Source: Thermodesulfobacteriota bacterium
GTDB taxonomy: Bacteria > Desulfobacterota > WTBG01 > CAIYCZ01 > CAIRTM01
Assembly: GCA_028278025.1 (NCBI GenBank)
Contig: JANQFE010000054.1
Span: 68,160-132,159 of the forward strand
Length of the DNA stretch: 64,000 nt
Direction: 5' to 3'
Shown: positions 25,777-35,544 of the stretch, piece after piece
How positions within the stretch are numbered: the stretch's first letter is position 1
Layout of the letters: every line of letters starts with the position of its first letter
The notes under the pieces: model-generated
Databases searched by the model: none
What the model saw: only the letters and a program-made list of their open reading frames with translations
What the model was told of the DNA's origin: nothing
Position numbers and translations under genes: made by a program

Positions 25777-26991
25777 TTATTCTCCAATCTGTATCACTAA
25801 ATCATACACTGGAAACAAAAGGCTCACAATCACAAAGAGAAAAACAACTCCAATGACTCCGATGATCATGGGCTCAAGTACCTTGCCGATTTTTTCGGAA
25901 ATATCATCAAGCCGTTTGAGAAAATACTGTGAAAGAAAGACAAACTGCTCATCAAGCACCCCGCTTGACTCTCCTACATCAACCATCCGGACAAGCATTG
26001 GAGGAAACACCCCGTGTTTTCTCATCGAATCGGAAATCTTGTTGCCGGCGGTTACTTCTTTCACTATATCCTCAATTGCAACTCTGAAAACTTCATTACC
26101 TATAACATCAGCAGTTATGGTGAGCGCCCTGTCAATCGTAATACCGGCAACAATAAGTATCCTAAGCTGCTCACAGAACAGGGCCAGCAGCCGATTGTAT
26201 ATAATATGTTTAAAAACAGGTATATGTAGCTTGGTGCGGTCAACATAGTAACTGGTCTTCCGTTGCTTTTTGAGAATTCGTATTATAAGTAGCATGCACA
26301 CAGGGGCTATTAAGAATATGTACCAGTAAGTGCTTATAAAATTGCTTATCGCCAGAAGTATCTGCGTTGCAAGCGGCAATTCGACACCCATCTCAGTAAA
26401 TGCAACCAGCACCCTGGGGAGCACGAATACCAGCCAGAAAATCAGTGCACCGCCCGTGGTTACCAGTGCAAATGCCGGGTATACAAAAGCACGTTTAACG
26501 GCTGCAACCAGATCCTCAATGCGCTGTAGATGTCCAGCAACCTCACTGAGAGTATTATCAAGAGAGCCCGTTTCTTCACCGGTCCTGACGAGTCGTATCA
26601 AAATATTAGGAAAGATATTTTTTTGCTGGTCAAGTGCATCGGAAAAAGATGAGCCGAATGAAACCATGTTCCGAATCTCAAATATAATATCTCTAAAATA
26701 TTTCTCTTCAGTTGTTTCAGCTATATCAGTAAGCGCATTGAGCAACGGCACCCCGGCACGCAACATTACCGACAGATTATTTGCAAATTCAATAACTGCT
26801 ACTCGCTTTATTCTTGGGGCTAACAGACGTTTTCTCAGAGAAGCAATATATGAAACCGCCTTGCGTACCTCTATGACATAGAGGCCACTGGAAGTAATAC
26901 TCTCAGATGCCTGATCCGGATCACTGCCTTCTACAACACCCCTGATCAGTACACCCTCCTGATTGACAGCAGTATATGAAAAAAGCGGCAT
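25777..26991 (-). CDS. MshG/GspF-type inner-membrane platform protein
   Basis: 404 residues with the two repeated T2SSF domains (about 70-195 and 275-395), each followed by membrane helices (about 170-190, 220-240, 375-400), and the usual MPLFSYTAVNQEG N-terminus. It forms the inner-membrane platform driven by the GspE-type ATPase. Its ATG overlaps the stop codon of the ATPase gene by one base (TAATG), so the two are translationally coupled. Confidence 0.93.
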   Translation of the reverse strand: MPLFSYTAVNQEGVLIRGVVEGSDPDQASESITSSGLYVIEVRKAVSYIASLRKRLLAPRIKRVAVIEFANNLSVMLRAGVPLLNALTDIAETTEEKYFRDIIFEIRNMVSFGSSFSDALDQQKNIFPNILIRLVRTGEETGSLDNTLSEVAGHLQRIEDLVAAVKRAFVYPAFALVTTGGALIFWLVFVLPRVLVAFTEMGVELPLATQILLAISNFISTYWYIFLIAPVCMLLIIRILKKQRKTSYYVDRTKLHIPVFKHIIYNRLLALFCEQLRILIVAGITIDRALTITADVIGNEVFRVAIEDIVKEVTAGNKISDSMRKHGVFPPMLVRMVDVGESSGVLDEQFVFLSQYFLKRLDDISEKIGKVLEPMIIGVIGVVFLFVIVSLLFPVYDLVIQIGE

Positions 26992-28634
26992 TATATGGTG
27001 ATCCTCACAACCTCTTCAAATGTTGTTACACCGTCCATTGCTTTTTTAATGGCATCATCCTTAAAACATATCATTCCGTTTTTAATGGCAACTTCCCGCA
27101 TAACATTGACAGAAGCACCCTGATATATTAACTCTTTGATCTCATCATCAATCAGAAGTATTTCTCCAATAGCGATTCGCCCGAGATATCCCGAATTATT
27201 ACATGCAGCACATCCTGTGCCCCGTTGTTCGGTTTTTACCGTGCCCTCTAGTTCATTCAGCCCAAGTTTACTCAGTTCACCATCTGCAAACGTGTATTCA
27301 GTTTTACAGTTTATGCAGACCTTCCTGATAAGTCTTTGAGCAACCACTGCAAGCAGTGCAGAGGATAACATAAATCTATCAACATTCAGGTCAAAAAGCC
27401 TCGGGACAGCAGTAACAGCATCATTGGTATGCAGGGTTGACAGCACCAGATGCCCGGTAATTGCTGCCCTGATTGCCATCGCAGCAGTCTCCTCGTCACG
27501 TATCTCCCCAAGCAGCATAACATCAGGGTCCTGACGCATAAAGTTTCTGCCGGCAAGGGCAAAATCATAGCCGGCCTTCAGATTAACCTGGGTCTGCCTG
27601 ACCATGCTGAGCCTATATTCCACCGGGTCCTCAACGGTGATAACATTTTTCCCGAGTAAATCAATTTCACGCAAAGCAGAATACAGCGTAGTTGTTTTCC
27701 CGCTGCCTGTCGGCCCGGTAATGAGAATAATTCCAAAAGGTTTCGCAAAGAACTGTCGCAGCCTCTGGGTTGCCGGCTCATTAAATCCCAGGGTGCTCAG
27801 TCGCAACACTGATGCCGTTGCCTTGAGAACTCGAACAACAACGTTTTCGCCATATATTGTAGGAACAAAGGACACACGCATTTCATACTTGTGGCTGAGA
27901 AACTCAAAAGAGAATGATCCGTCCTGCGGCAAACGGCTTTCTGCAATATTAAGCTGAGCCAAAATTTTTATTCTGGAGAGTATACCGTTTTGAACATTTT
28001 TGGGAAGGGTGTGGCTATGGTGCATAACACCGTCTACCCGATTAAAAACATGCACAGATCCTGCCATGGGACGTATATGGATATCGGTTGCATAACTCTT
28101 GATCCCATCCATAAGCAGCAACTCGGCAAGTGAGGCTATCAGAGAGGCCGGAGGTTCTTCCTGGTCCTTCAGCTCCCGTATTGCATTGGCAATCCTGACC
28201 GGTATGGGGTTTTCAAGAAAATAGTAGGACTTTTCAAGTGCATCATAGAAACTTTCACTATCAACAAAAAAGATTCGGGGCGGTTTGCCGGTCAGGCTGG
28301 TAGCCTTGTCAACAGCCTGTATATTATTTGCATTGGTGACACCTATGGACAGCACTCCGTCTTTAAGATTCAGTGGTATAAATTCAGCCATTTCAGCAAC
28401 CTCGCGTGACACCATTTTAAGGGCATCTTCAGGAATAATACATTCGGTGAGATCGACAAATTCAATACTGGACTGCTCTGCAAGTATTTCGGCAATCTCT
28501 TTTGATGTGACAAAACCAAGATTTACCAGTGTCTTACCGAGCATTTCACCTATTACGTTCTGCTCTTTGAGTGCAATCTCCAGCTCGTTTTCAGTAAGCA
28601 CACCCTTTTTTATAAGCAACTCGCCAATCTTCAA
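26991..28634 (-). CDS. MshE/GspE-type pilus assembly ATPase
   Basis: 547 residues. An N-terminal MshEN/GspE-N domain (about 1-130) is followed by the AAA+ secretion ATPase core: Walker A GPTGSGKTT, the Asp box, Walker B MLLGEIRDEETA, and a zinc site of two CxxC pairs (CINC, CAAC). The start is TTG at 28634 with GGGGAG 8 nt upstream. The N-terminal domain resembles those that bind c-di-GMP in Vibrio MshE, which would fit the c-di-GMP-type proteins encoded elsewhere in the window, but I did not verify the binding motif. It powers pilus extension. Confidence 0.93.
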   Translation of the reverse strand: MKIGELLIKKGVLTENELEIALKEQNVIGEMLGKTLVNLGFVTSKEIAEILAEQSSIEFVDLTECIIPEDALKMVSREVAEMAEFIPLNLKDGVLSIGVTNANNIQAVDKATSLTGKPPRIFFVDSESFYDALEKSYYFLENPIPVRIANAIRELKDQEEPPASLIASLAELLLMDGIKSYATDIHIRPMAGSVHVFNRVDGVMHHSHTLPKNVQNGILSRIKILAQLNIAESRLPQDGSFSFEFLSHKYEMRVSFVPTIYGENVVVRVLKATASVLRLSTLGFNEPATQRLRQFFAKPFGIILITGPTGSGKTTTLYSALREIDLLGKNVITVEDPVEYRLSMVRQTQVNLKAGYDFALAGRNFMRQDPDVMLLGEIRDEETAAMAIRAAITGHLVLSTLHTNDAVTAVPRLFDLNVDRFMLSSALLAVVAQRLIRKVCINCKTEYTFADGELSKLGLNELEGTVKTEQRGTGCAACNNSGYLGRIAIGEILLIDDEIKELIYQGASVNVMREVAIKNGMICFKDDAIKKAMDGVTTFEEVVRITI

Positions 28635-28648
28635 TGCAGTTCTCCCCT

Positions 28649-30202
28649 TTAAGTTGTCAGTGTTGGCTTCAACAAAATAATAATATCTGTTTGCTCATCC
28701 ACATCATCAAATCGTGTAAACAAATATCCGATAAGCGGTACTTTTCCGATAAAAGGAACCTTATTGTCATTAGTTCTTTTTCTGGTCTGAACCAATCCTC
28801 CGATAACTATCATTTCACCATCTTTAACTTTCACCGTTGTGCTGAGCTGTCTCAAGTCAACTGTCGGCAGCGAAATAGACGTTCCCTGTTCTCCTACCGG
28901 ACGCTCATCCAGTGAGATGAGTTCGGAAATTATAGGAGTTATAGACATTGCTATTTCTCCCTTTTCGTTTATGTAGGGCACAATGCCTATCATGACGCCT
29001 GTGAGCACACTGGCTGTATCAGTTGTAAAAGTAATAACCGGATTATCACCCGTGGTTATATCGCTTTCAATGGATGACAGAAAACTTTGGCTTCTGCCTA
29101 CGCTTAGGAGTGCTGTCTGGCCGTTCATAATATTTATGCGGGGATTCGAAAGGACTTTTACCTTGCCCTGCGATTCAATAGCACGTACCACCCCGCTAAA
29201 ATCACCGCGGGTAATATTTACCTGAATATTGGGAGAACCGTCACCCAGAACACTGCTGAAATTATTTCCCTGAACGGTCACCGAATCTGAAGCCAACCAT
29301 GACCAGTCAAAACCATATTGCAGCCCCTCTGAAAGCTTAACCTCCATTACACGGGCCTCAATAATCACCTGGCGATTGAGGGCTTTTTTAAGGAATGCAA
29401 GGTACTGTTCAACCCTTTCAAGGCCATCTTTGTTGGCAGTAACCGAAATGGTGCCCGTCATGCGGCTAATATTGAAAAACGGTCGCAGATCATCCCCTTG
29501 TGCGACCTGCTGTTCACTATCAGAAATATCCAAAATATTTTTTATCGCTTGTTCAATGGACTCCCAAAAATCAAAAGCCTTCTTATCAGAGGTTATCCTT
29601 TGTTCTACCTTGCCCTTGATATCCTGATCACCACTACCTTCACTCCCGCCACCGCCTCCCTGCCCGGAAAACGATTGAGCACCTTCAATAGCTGATCCCA
29701 GTATATCTCCGCCCACTTCAACCGAATAATTCTGGACAATAGCAGGCTGACCAAATTCAAACACTATCGTATCAAGAGCTTTTACAAACAAAATATTGCC
29801 CTTGCGCCGATAAAAATAGCCGGCTGCATCCAAAATAATTTGCAGGGCATCCTCTGCGCTGATATTTTTAACGCTCAACGTTAAGGGCAGTTCCGTATTA
29901 ACACCTCTTTCAATAATGAGGTTTAGTCCTGCACTCTCTGCAATTGAATACAGCACTTCCCGTAAAGGAATATCCCGCAATTCAATGGAAACCATCTTGT
30001 TGTGCAGCGGCAGGAGATCCTCAGCATCAGGCAAAAATTCACCAGTCGGTTCTGTTATTCCCTTGTTGCCTGTCGATTCAGTCTGAATCGTATAATTTTT
30101 GTCCGGTAGTGCCAATGTATCCTGGTCGCCGACTGCGGGGTCTACCTGAATAGTGCATAATAAAGTAATGATCGTTAGAAGAAAAAATGTTCTTGTGATC
30201 AC
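28649..30202 (-). CDS. MshL/PilQ-type secretin
   Basis: About 517 residues from GTG at 30202, chosen because GGAGG is 6 nt upstream and its G-T-G overlaps the TGA of the preceding gene; an earlier ATG at 30226 overlaps that gene more. A signal peptide (ITRTFFLLTIITLLC) is followed by N-domains (a secretin/TonB short N domain about 70-125), a Gly/Ser-rich loop (GQGGGGGSEGSG) and the secretin core (about 330-517, ending with VPLIGYLFTRFD). It forms the outer-membrane pore for the pilus. Confidence 0.93.
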   Translation of the reverse strand: MITRTFFLLTIITLLCTIQVDPAVGDQDTLALPDKNYTIQTESTGNKGITEPTGEFLPDAEDLLPLHNKMVSIELRDIPLREVLYSIAESAGLNLIIERGVNTELPLTLSVKNISAEDALQIILDAAGYFYRRKGNILFVKALDTIVFEFGQPAIVQNYSVEVGGDILGSAIEGAQSFSGQGGGGGSEGSGDQDIKGKVEQRITSDKKAFDFWESIEQAIKNILDISDSEQQVAQGDDLRPFFNISRMTGTISVTANKDGLERVEQYLAFLKKALNRQVIIEARVMEVKLSEGLQYGFDWSWLASDSVTVQGNNFSSVLGDGSPNIQVNITRGDFSGVVRAIESQGKVKVLSNPRINIMNGQTALLSVGRSQSFLSSIESDITTGDNPVITFTTDTASVLTGVMIGIVPYINEKGEIAMSITPIISELISLDERPVGEQGTSISLPTVDLRQLSTTVKVKDGEMIVIGGLVQTRKRTNDNKVPFIGKVPLIGYLFTRFDDVDEQTDIIILLKPTLTT

Positions 30203-30648
30203 TGTGTACCCTCCACATGAAGCCATTGTTGTTCATTGGCATTGCTTACTAAAACCCTGTTGTTTTCAATTCTCTTCACAATCATGTCATCGATCATATC
30301 TCCCCCCCTGACAAGAGTGCCGTCTATGACGGCCATCTTTGAGACACTGCCTACTATTATCATAGTAACAACTTTCTTCTTCTCGGCGGTTGTCTTTCTG
30401 CCGGAGGAACGGGCCGCGACATTAGTTGCATACTGACGTTGCGGTTGGATCTTAATAGGACTTTTAAGGTCTCCCTGCAACTCAATAGACTTTGGTCCGG
30501 GCATTTGATAACTCTCAGGTATAAAACTAAAAACCTTCTTTTCCTGAGAGGTTAAGGCCGGCTCATAAAAACTTAAACTGCCGGCAATATAAGCAATGAT
30601 AATCAATGCACATGGCACCGCAATCTTCAGTTTTAATTTTTGATCCAT
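30199..30648 (-). CDS. MshK-like pilus assembly protein
   Basis: 149 residues: an N-terminal membrane helix (about 8-28), a linker, and a short C-terminal beta domain (about 95-149, VGSVSKMAVIDGTLVRGGDM) of the type in MshK/PilP/GspC that contacts the secretin. It sits between the PilO-like gene and the secretin gene, whose start it overlaps. Sequence signals alone are weak; the position supports the call. Confidence 0.75.
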   Translation of the reverse strand: MDQKLKLKIAVPCALIIIAYIAGSLSFYEPALTSQEKKVFSFIPESYQMPGPKSIELQGDLKSPIKIQPQRQYATNVAARSSGRKTTAEKKKVVTMIIVGSVSKMAVIDGTLVRGGDMIDDMIVKRIENNRVLVSNANEQQWLHVEGTQ

Positions 30649-30666
30649 ATGACACTCAGTCCGGTA

Positions 30667-31221
30667 TTATTCGGTTTGCATTTCCTCAGCATATTCTAAA
30701 TCCGGGAATGTAAGCGCGGCATCAATAGTGCATGTTACAACTCCCTTATATCCGCGGCTTTGATCCCTGCTAATTGCAAGATCGTTAAAAACAATATAGG
30801 GAAAAACAAAAGACTGCAGCCGGGCAACACTGTCGGCCAAAGTGCTAAAATCATCAACAACCATTTCTATGGTCACCGGGAGAACGACCTCGCCATTTTC
30901 TTTGCTAATATCACGAATAACTATTTTGCCCCCGTTAATTCTTTTTTCTATCTTATCAAGGGTCAGCAGGATAACTTCTTCGGCGTCTAAAGAACTACCG
31001 GCGGGCAGCGCTATGTCGACTGCCTGTTTTATCCTGTCCATATCTTCAACACTCTTATCCATCTTTACCTTATTTGCGGTAATACGGGAAAAACTTTTAA
31101 GAGCATAATCAAGACTTTGCTTATAGTTATTCAACAGCAACATAACAAAGATAAGCACGCTGAGAACGGTACCGGCTATAAGATACTGGTTTATTGTTCT
31201 ATCAAGCAGTATATACTTCAT
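30667..31221 (-). CDS. MshJ/PilO-like inner-membrane protein
   Basis: 184 residues: one N-terminal membrane helix (about 14-29, YLIAGTVLSVLIFVMLLL), a coiled-coil segment (about 35-75) and a ferredoxin-like periplasmic domain. These features fit PilO/MshJ, which links inner-membrane components to the secretin. Its ATG overlaps the TGA of the upstream gene (ATGA), so the two are coupled. Confidence 0.8.
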   Translation of the reverse strand: MKYILLDRTINQYLIAGTVLSVLIFVMLLLNNYKQSLDYALKSFSRITANKVKMDKSVEDMDRIKQAVDIALPAGSSLDAEEVILLTLDKIEKRINGGKIVIRDISKENGEVVLPVTIEMVVDDFSTLADSVARLQSFVFPYIVFNDLAISRDQSRGYKGVVTCTIDAALTFPDLEYAEEMQTE

Positions 31222-32591
31222 TGGTAATACGCCTGTATGTAAAAACGGTTTTGCGGAATATCTAATTTTTTTGATTCAATGACAAATTGGCCGCTGGCAA
31301 GCAGAGACTGTAGTAACCTTTGATAGTATGTCTGCATTTGGCCATAGCTGTCGGATGCAATACTGCCGCTGATTTCTACTACATATTTTTGCCGCTGCCC
31401 AATTGTTAACGTTCTGTGAGCATCACCTGTACTGACTCTGATAGAGTTGATATCAATGTTCTCTACAGTCAGCCGGGAAAGCAGATACAATAATCTATAA
31501 TTGTCGGGTAATAATAAATACTTTTGATACGACTCTAAAAATGGTTCATATCTGCTGAAATTTTCTTTTCCATATCTGTATTGTGCTAAGGCAGTGTTGA
31601 CATCCGGCAAATTCTTACGTATTGACGCTACGGAAGTACGCAGTTCGAAAATGTCTTTTGCAGTCAATCCGGACTGAGCAACGCAGAACAGACTAACTAC
31701 CAGAAAAACTGCAGCCGCACACCTGACAAATTTTTCTAGGTGGTACAAATTAGTATATTCTCCCGGCAAAAGACTTATGTCACTGTCACGAGGAACAAAA
31801 AGAGCAGACAGTGCAATAAAAAATTCCCGGTACAGGGCCTGGTCACTGACTTTTTGGTTCAGCAGAGGGTGCGTAAAGCAGGCCAGCGGCAGCTCGGCAT
31901 GGCCGGTAACACTGAAATTGCTGCACAGGCTTCCCAAAAGGACTATCCGAGACAGCATGACCTTCATCGTCTGTCTGCAATAGTTGACAGTCATATTAAT
32001 ATTTTGAATATCATGGTCTCTCATACCGGTTTCAAATGCCTGCACCACCCGAATAAATTGAACTTTGCCGTTTTTAACAACCAGCAGATTTTTATTGAGA
32101 CCGGTTTCCAGCACACCCAGCACAGGATGGTCTTCCGGCTGCAATACAGCTGCAGCAGCAAATATGTCGGGATAAAGAGCCCGTACGGCTTTGCCGTTGC
32201 GGGTAAACCTGTCCACAACAGACCTGATCATTTCTGTATTAACCGCGTAGACAAAGATTTCCTGCATAGGTTTTTTCTCTATGGTTTTTTCACCAAGCAC
32301 GGTATAGACAAAAGAAAATTCCTTAAACTGGCACAGCTTTCTAACTTCGTTGTTAATGATTGGCCGCATATGTTTCTTGTGCACTGGGGGAATTAAAATG
32401 GTTTCAGTAAAGTGTTGAGAAAATGAGCAGGTCACAATAAATTCTCTGGTCTTTTCCTGTGCCAGAAAACTGTCAAAGTCACTGTCGTTAATCCTCAGGG
32501 CATCATCAATGACAAAGCCTTTCTTTTTCCTGGTGGCATAAATGACTTTTATTATGTCGGTTTCAAAACTTATTATTACTGTTCTTGCCAC
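31218..32591 (-). CDS. MshI-like PilM/PilN fusion
   Basis: About 457 residues. An actin-fold PilM-like cytoplasmic part (about 1-290) precedes one membrane helix (about 294-312, FVRCAAAVFLVVSLFCVA) and a PilN-like periplasmic part (about 315-457). MSHA loci carry this in one protein, MshI, as here. I prefer the GTG at 32591: the ribosome site AGGGAG directly abuts the ATG at 32597, which is too close. It is the first gene of the coupled mshI-J-K-L-E-G-M-like series. Confidence 0.8.
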   Translation of the reverse strand: MARTVIISFETDIIKVIYATRKKKGFVIDDALRINDSDFDSFLAQEKTREFIVTCSFSQHFTETILIPPVHKKHMRPIINNEVRKLCQFKEFSFVYTVLGEKTIEKKPMQEIFVYAVNTEMIRSVVDRFTRNGKAVRALYPDIFAAAAVLQPEDHPVLGVLETGLNKNLLVVKNGKVQFIRVVQAFETGMRDHDIQNINMTVNYCRQTMKVMLSRIVLLGSLCSNFSVTGHAELPLACFTHPLLNQKVSDQALYREFFIALSALFVPRDSDISLLPGEYTNLYHLEKFVRCAAAVFLVVSLFCVAQSGLTAKDIFELRTSVASIRKNLPDVNTALAQYRYGKENFSRYEPFLESYQKYLLLPDNYRLLYLLSRLTVENIDINSIRVSTGDAHRTLTIGQRQKYVVEISGSIASDSYGQMQTYYQRLLQSLLASGQFVIESKKLDIPQNRFYIQAYYQ

Positions 32592-32615
32592 ATGCATCTC
32601 CCTGGGCTGATACAG

Positions 32616-33962
32616 TTAACGACATACAGGACTCTTATCCGGCCCCCGATAGGTCAAGGTGGCATATTCGCCGATTACGTTTGCAAGCGTTATTATTCCT
32701 TCCGGTTGATTACCACCTGCACAGGTCTGGTTATATACAGCTATCTCATCACCACCCTTCAGGTTGGTAATAGTCAATTCATTGCCTGCATCAATTTTAT
32801 CAAAAACCCGCGGCGGCCCACCGCCATCACCAGGCACAACCAAATGAATCGTATCGCTTGAATCGTTTTCCACATGAACGCTGCATGCGTCGGAACACCC
32901 TCCGGATTGGCTGCACAGTCCATCATGGGCGCTGACTGATATGCTCAGCGTTTTTTCAACAATGTTGTCATATACACCTGATGAATCATTATTGTCGCGT
33001 ACATAAAAGGTAAAGCTGAAAGCCCCATCGGCGGGTATACCTTCAATAGTGATACTGTCGGTCTGTCCCCATGACCCTTCGGCTAAGTTCAGACAGTCTG
33101 CACTTATTACATCATATGTGCCGCTGGTCCCCAGTGTAAACAGCAGCCCACTGGGCGTAGTGCCGTTTATCTCCCGGCACCATTTGTAGTCCCCCCCTGA
33201 ACTGAATGGTACGCCTCCCTCAGCAAATACTGTTGCGCTGTAGGGCATGTCTATTACGCCGGATGGCAAACTGTCGTTTGTAATCCTTAGTTTTGACTGA
33301 GCAGAAGCACATATAATTTTTGATTGCAGTTCATCAAGGCGCACCCATTCAACAATATCATCGTAAGGTTCTGCACGGTTTATCCTGCTCAGTGAAGCTT
33401 GGTAATTAGGACAATTGCCGCCACCGGTACAATCATCTATATCAGCAGTTTCCGGCGCAAACACCCCGATGCAGGTTTGTCCGGCTGGACAGCCGGTAGT
33501 TACAATTCCGGTTTGAGGATTATAGTTTTCTGCACCGCTTACAACAATAAAGGCAACATTCGGAATTCTGTCGGTACATGAACCGTCACGACATATAGTT
33601 AGTGTAGTTGTTTGTCTGCTGCACACACTACCGACCGCTGTTAAAAGATTTTCACAAAAGTAATAGATCGGCTTTTGAAAAGAATCAGTTCTATCGGTTA
33701 CTACTTCACAAAATTCATCCAGAGTCCCATCGGCAGTATTATCACCCCATACCGGAAGACGATTATTTGATGCAGCATATCCAATGATGGCATTAACAGC
33801 TGCATTAACATCCTCCTGTGATTCTGAACGTTTTGACTTTTTAGTTAAGGGACCAACCAATGACGTTCCCAGACCCAGAAGCAAACCAACAATGACCAGG
33901 ACTATAGCAATTTCTATAAGCGTGAACCCTTTAGAGGAAAGTTTTTGTTGATATAATTGCAA
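32616..33962 (-). CDS. Large pseudopilin with C-terminal Ig-like and beta domains
   Basis: 448 residues with a prepilin signal (KLSSKG before FTLIEIAIVLVIVGLLLGLG, Glu+5) after a short basic leader. Much longer than a normal pilin, it has many Cys (for example CRDGSC, CPAGQTC, CSQSGGCSDAC), a putative Ig-like segment around 215-330 and a small beta domain at the end. It could be a minor tip pilin or adhesin of the MSHA-like machine. The start is TTG at 33962 without a clear ribosome site. It lies 18 bp upstream of the PilM/N-like gene on the same strand. Confidence 0.82.
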   Translation of the reverse strand: MQLYQQKLSSKGFTLIEIAIVLVIVGLLLGLGTSLVGPLTKKSKRSESQEDVNAAVNAIIGYAASNNRLPVWGDNTADGTLDEFCEVVTDRTDSFQKPIYYFCENLLTAVGSVCSRQTTTLTICRDGSCTDRIPNVAFIVVSGAENYNPQTGIVTTGCPAGQTCIGVFAPETADIDDCTGGGNCPNYQASLSRINRAEPYDDIVEWVRLDELQSKIICASAQSKLRITNDSLPSGVIDMPYSATVFAEGGVPFSSGGDYKWCREINGTTPSGLLFTLGTSGTYDVISADCLNLAEGSWGQTDSITIEGIPADGAFSFTFYVRDNNDSSGVYDNIVEKTLSISVSAHDGLCSQSGGCSDACSVHVENDSSDTIHLVVPGDGGGPPRVFDKIDAGNELTITNLKGGDEIAVYNQTCAGGNQPEGIITLANVIGEYATLTYRGPDKSPVCR

Positions 33963-34425
33963 AACGTATTGCCTTTTATATTTAATAGTATTTAGTTTAT
34001 TTTATTGCATAATATTATTTTTTACTAAACAAAGCATTCTCTTAAAAAACCATAAACCTTTTGTTTGTAAAGAATATAAAAATTCAATGCAGAATTATGT
34101 AAATGTTTCGGTATTTTTCTGCAAATACTGTAGTTTTTTCTTGAAAAGTGTAGGTTCTATTGATCGGATTATATGAAGTAGATTTAAGTGGTTAGAGAAC
34201 GCAATATGTTCATCGGCGATCAAAAAAGGACTTGTGGAAAGTTTGCAGCAGTTTATTTTGCCAGTTCAGCGGTGAGGGGCTTTGGTTTTGAGCCCCGCGA
34301 CAAGTTCGGGACAGGCCGCAAGGGCGCTGCGAGTGAGTGACGATGCTATAAAGACGGCCATTCCAGCGGGCACGTTGCCTGCAGCAATCAAAACCAAAGC
34401 CCCTTGCTAAAGCATACCAACGAAT
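33963..34425. other. Intergenic region: AT-rich pilus promoter side plus MITE-like copy 1
   Basis: 463 bp without a gene. The left half (33963-34190) is AT-rich and should contain the leftward promoter of the pseudopilin/pilus operon. The right half is the MITE-like element listed separately. Confidence 0.5.
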
Positions 34426-34444
34426 TTAAGCATCACGCTGTACT
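34245..34444. mobile_element. MITE-like foldback element, copy 1 (abuts and enters trpS)
   Basis: Homologous to 52282-52474 along its length (for example CCAGTT-CGGTG and CTTTGGTTTTGAGC, then AGACGG-C-TTCCAGCG). It has an internal perfect 16-bp inverted repeat, GGGGCTTTGGTTTTGA (34276-34291) and its complement (34388-34403). Its right end still reads ACGCTGTACT (34435-34444), the terminal sequence, and lies within the trpS coding region. The left terminal repeat is decayed, so the left boundary is approximate. Confidence 0.75.
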
Positions 34445-35421
34445 CTTATCCCTACCTTAACCCGCACCTCTTCCATAACACGGGTTGCAATCTCACGACA
34501 CTGCCGTGCCCCCTTTGCAAGTGCTCCATATACAACATCAGGTGTTTTTTTCAGTTCTGCCGCCTTTTGCTGGATTGGTTCCAACTCACGCATCATGTTT
34601 TCAAAAAGCTTTTTCTTGCACTCAATACAGCCGATTTCGGCTGTGCGGCATTGTCTATTGATTGTAATAATATCATCTTGAGATGAGAATGACTTGTGCA
34701 TAGTAAACAGATTGCAGATTTCCGGATTTCCCGGATCATTCCTGCGCTTGCGGTTTTCATCGGTAACCGAGGTCCTCAGTTTCTCCCATATATCATCGGG
34801 CGGTTCAAGAATCCCGATATAGTTATTAAGCGATTTAGACATTTTGGTCTTACCATCAAGACCCATAATCTTAGGGGTATGGGACAGCAGATAACGTGGT
34901 TCCGGGAATGTATCCCCAAACCTGTTATTAAATCGCCTGGCAATCCGCCTGGTCAGTTCAATATGCTGAAGCTGATCCTCACCCACCGGTACAACGTGGG
35001 ATTTATACAGCACAATATCGGCAGCCTGCAGAACAGGGTAATCCAAAAGTCCCACGTTAATATTTCCCCGGTGCTGCTGAGATTTGTCTTTAAACTGAGT
35101 CATACGCTCAAGATCACCAAGGGGAGTAATACAATTAAGTATCCAGGTAAGCTCTGTATGTTCAGGAACAGCGGATTGTATGAACAACCGACATGTATCA
35201 GGGTTTATACCGCACGCCATAAGAGTACGAGCAGCATTCAAAATACTCTCACGGAAACTCTCTACATCATATTCTATAGTAATGGCATGGTAATCAACAA
35301 TTGAAAAAATACAGTCATATTCATCCTGCAGGGCAACCCAGTTTTTTAGTGCCCCAACATAATTTCCCAGATGAATTACACCCGTAGGCTGAATGCCGCT
35401 GAAAATCCGTTCTTTTACCAT
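34426..35421 (-). CDS. trpS: Tryptophanyl-tRNA synthetase
   Basis: 331 residues, class I synthetase that charges tRNA-Trp. The GIQPTGVIHLGNYVGAL segment with the HIGH-like HLGN and the KMSKS loop (KTKMSKSLNN) are present. The protein is normal in length. Its last residues (RVQRDA) extend past the usual EVRVKVGI end and are encoded, with the stop codon, by the terminal repeat of the neighbouring MITE-like element. The tRNA-Sec gene lies upstream on the same strand. Confidence 0.96.
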   Translation of the reverse strand: MVKERIFSGIQPTGVIHLGNYVGALKNWVALQDEYDCIFSIVDYHAITIEYDVESFRESILNAARTLMACGINPDTCRLFIQSAVPEHTELTWILNCITPLGDLERMTQFKDKSQQHRGNINVGLLDYPVLQAADIVLYKSHVVPVGEDQLQHIELTRRIARRFNNRFGDTFPEPRYLLSHTPKIMGLDGKTKMSKSLNNYIGILEPPDDIWEKLRTSVTDENRKRRNDPGNPEICNLFTMHKSFSSQDDIITINRQCRTAEIGCIECKKKLFENMMRELEPIQQKAAELKKTPDVVYGALAKGARQCREIATRVMEEVRVKVGIRVQRDA

Positions 35422-35544
35422 CGCCTTATTTGACTCCTCATGTTAAGCCCACATTCTAATGTTCAGTTTCAGGTTGCAAAAAGGTTTAATGCGTTTTTCT
35501 GTCTCAGAAACTCTGATCCCTACTGGCTGTTGCCCGGTTTACTA

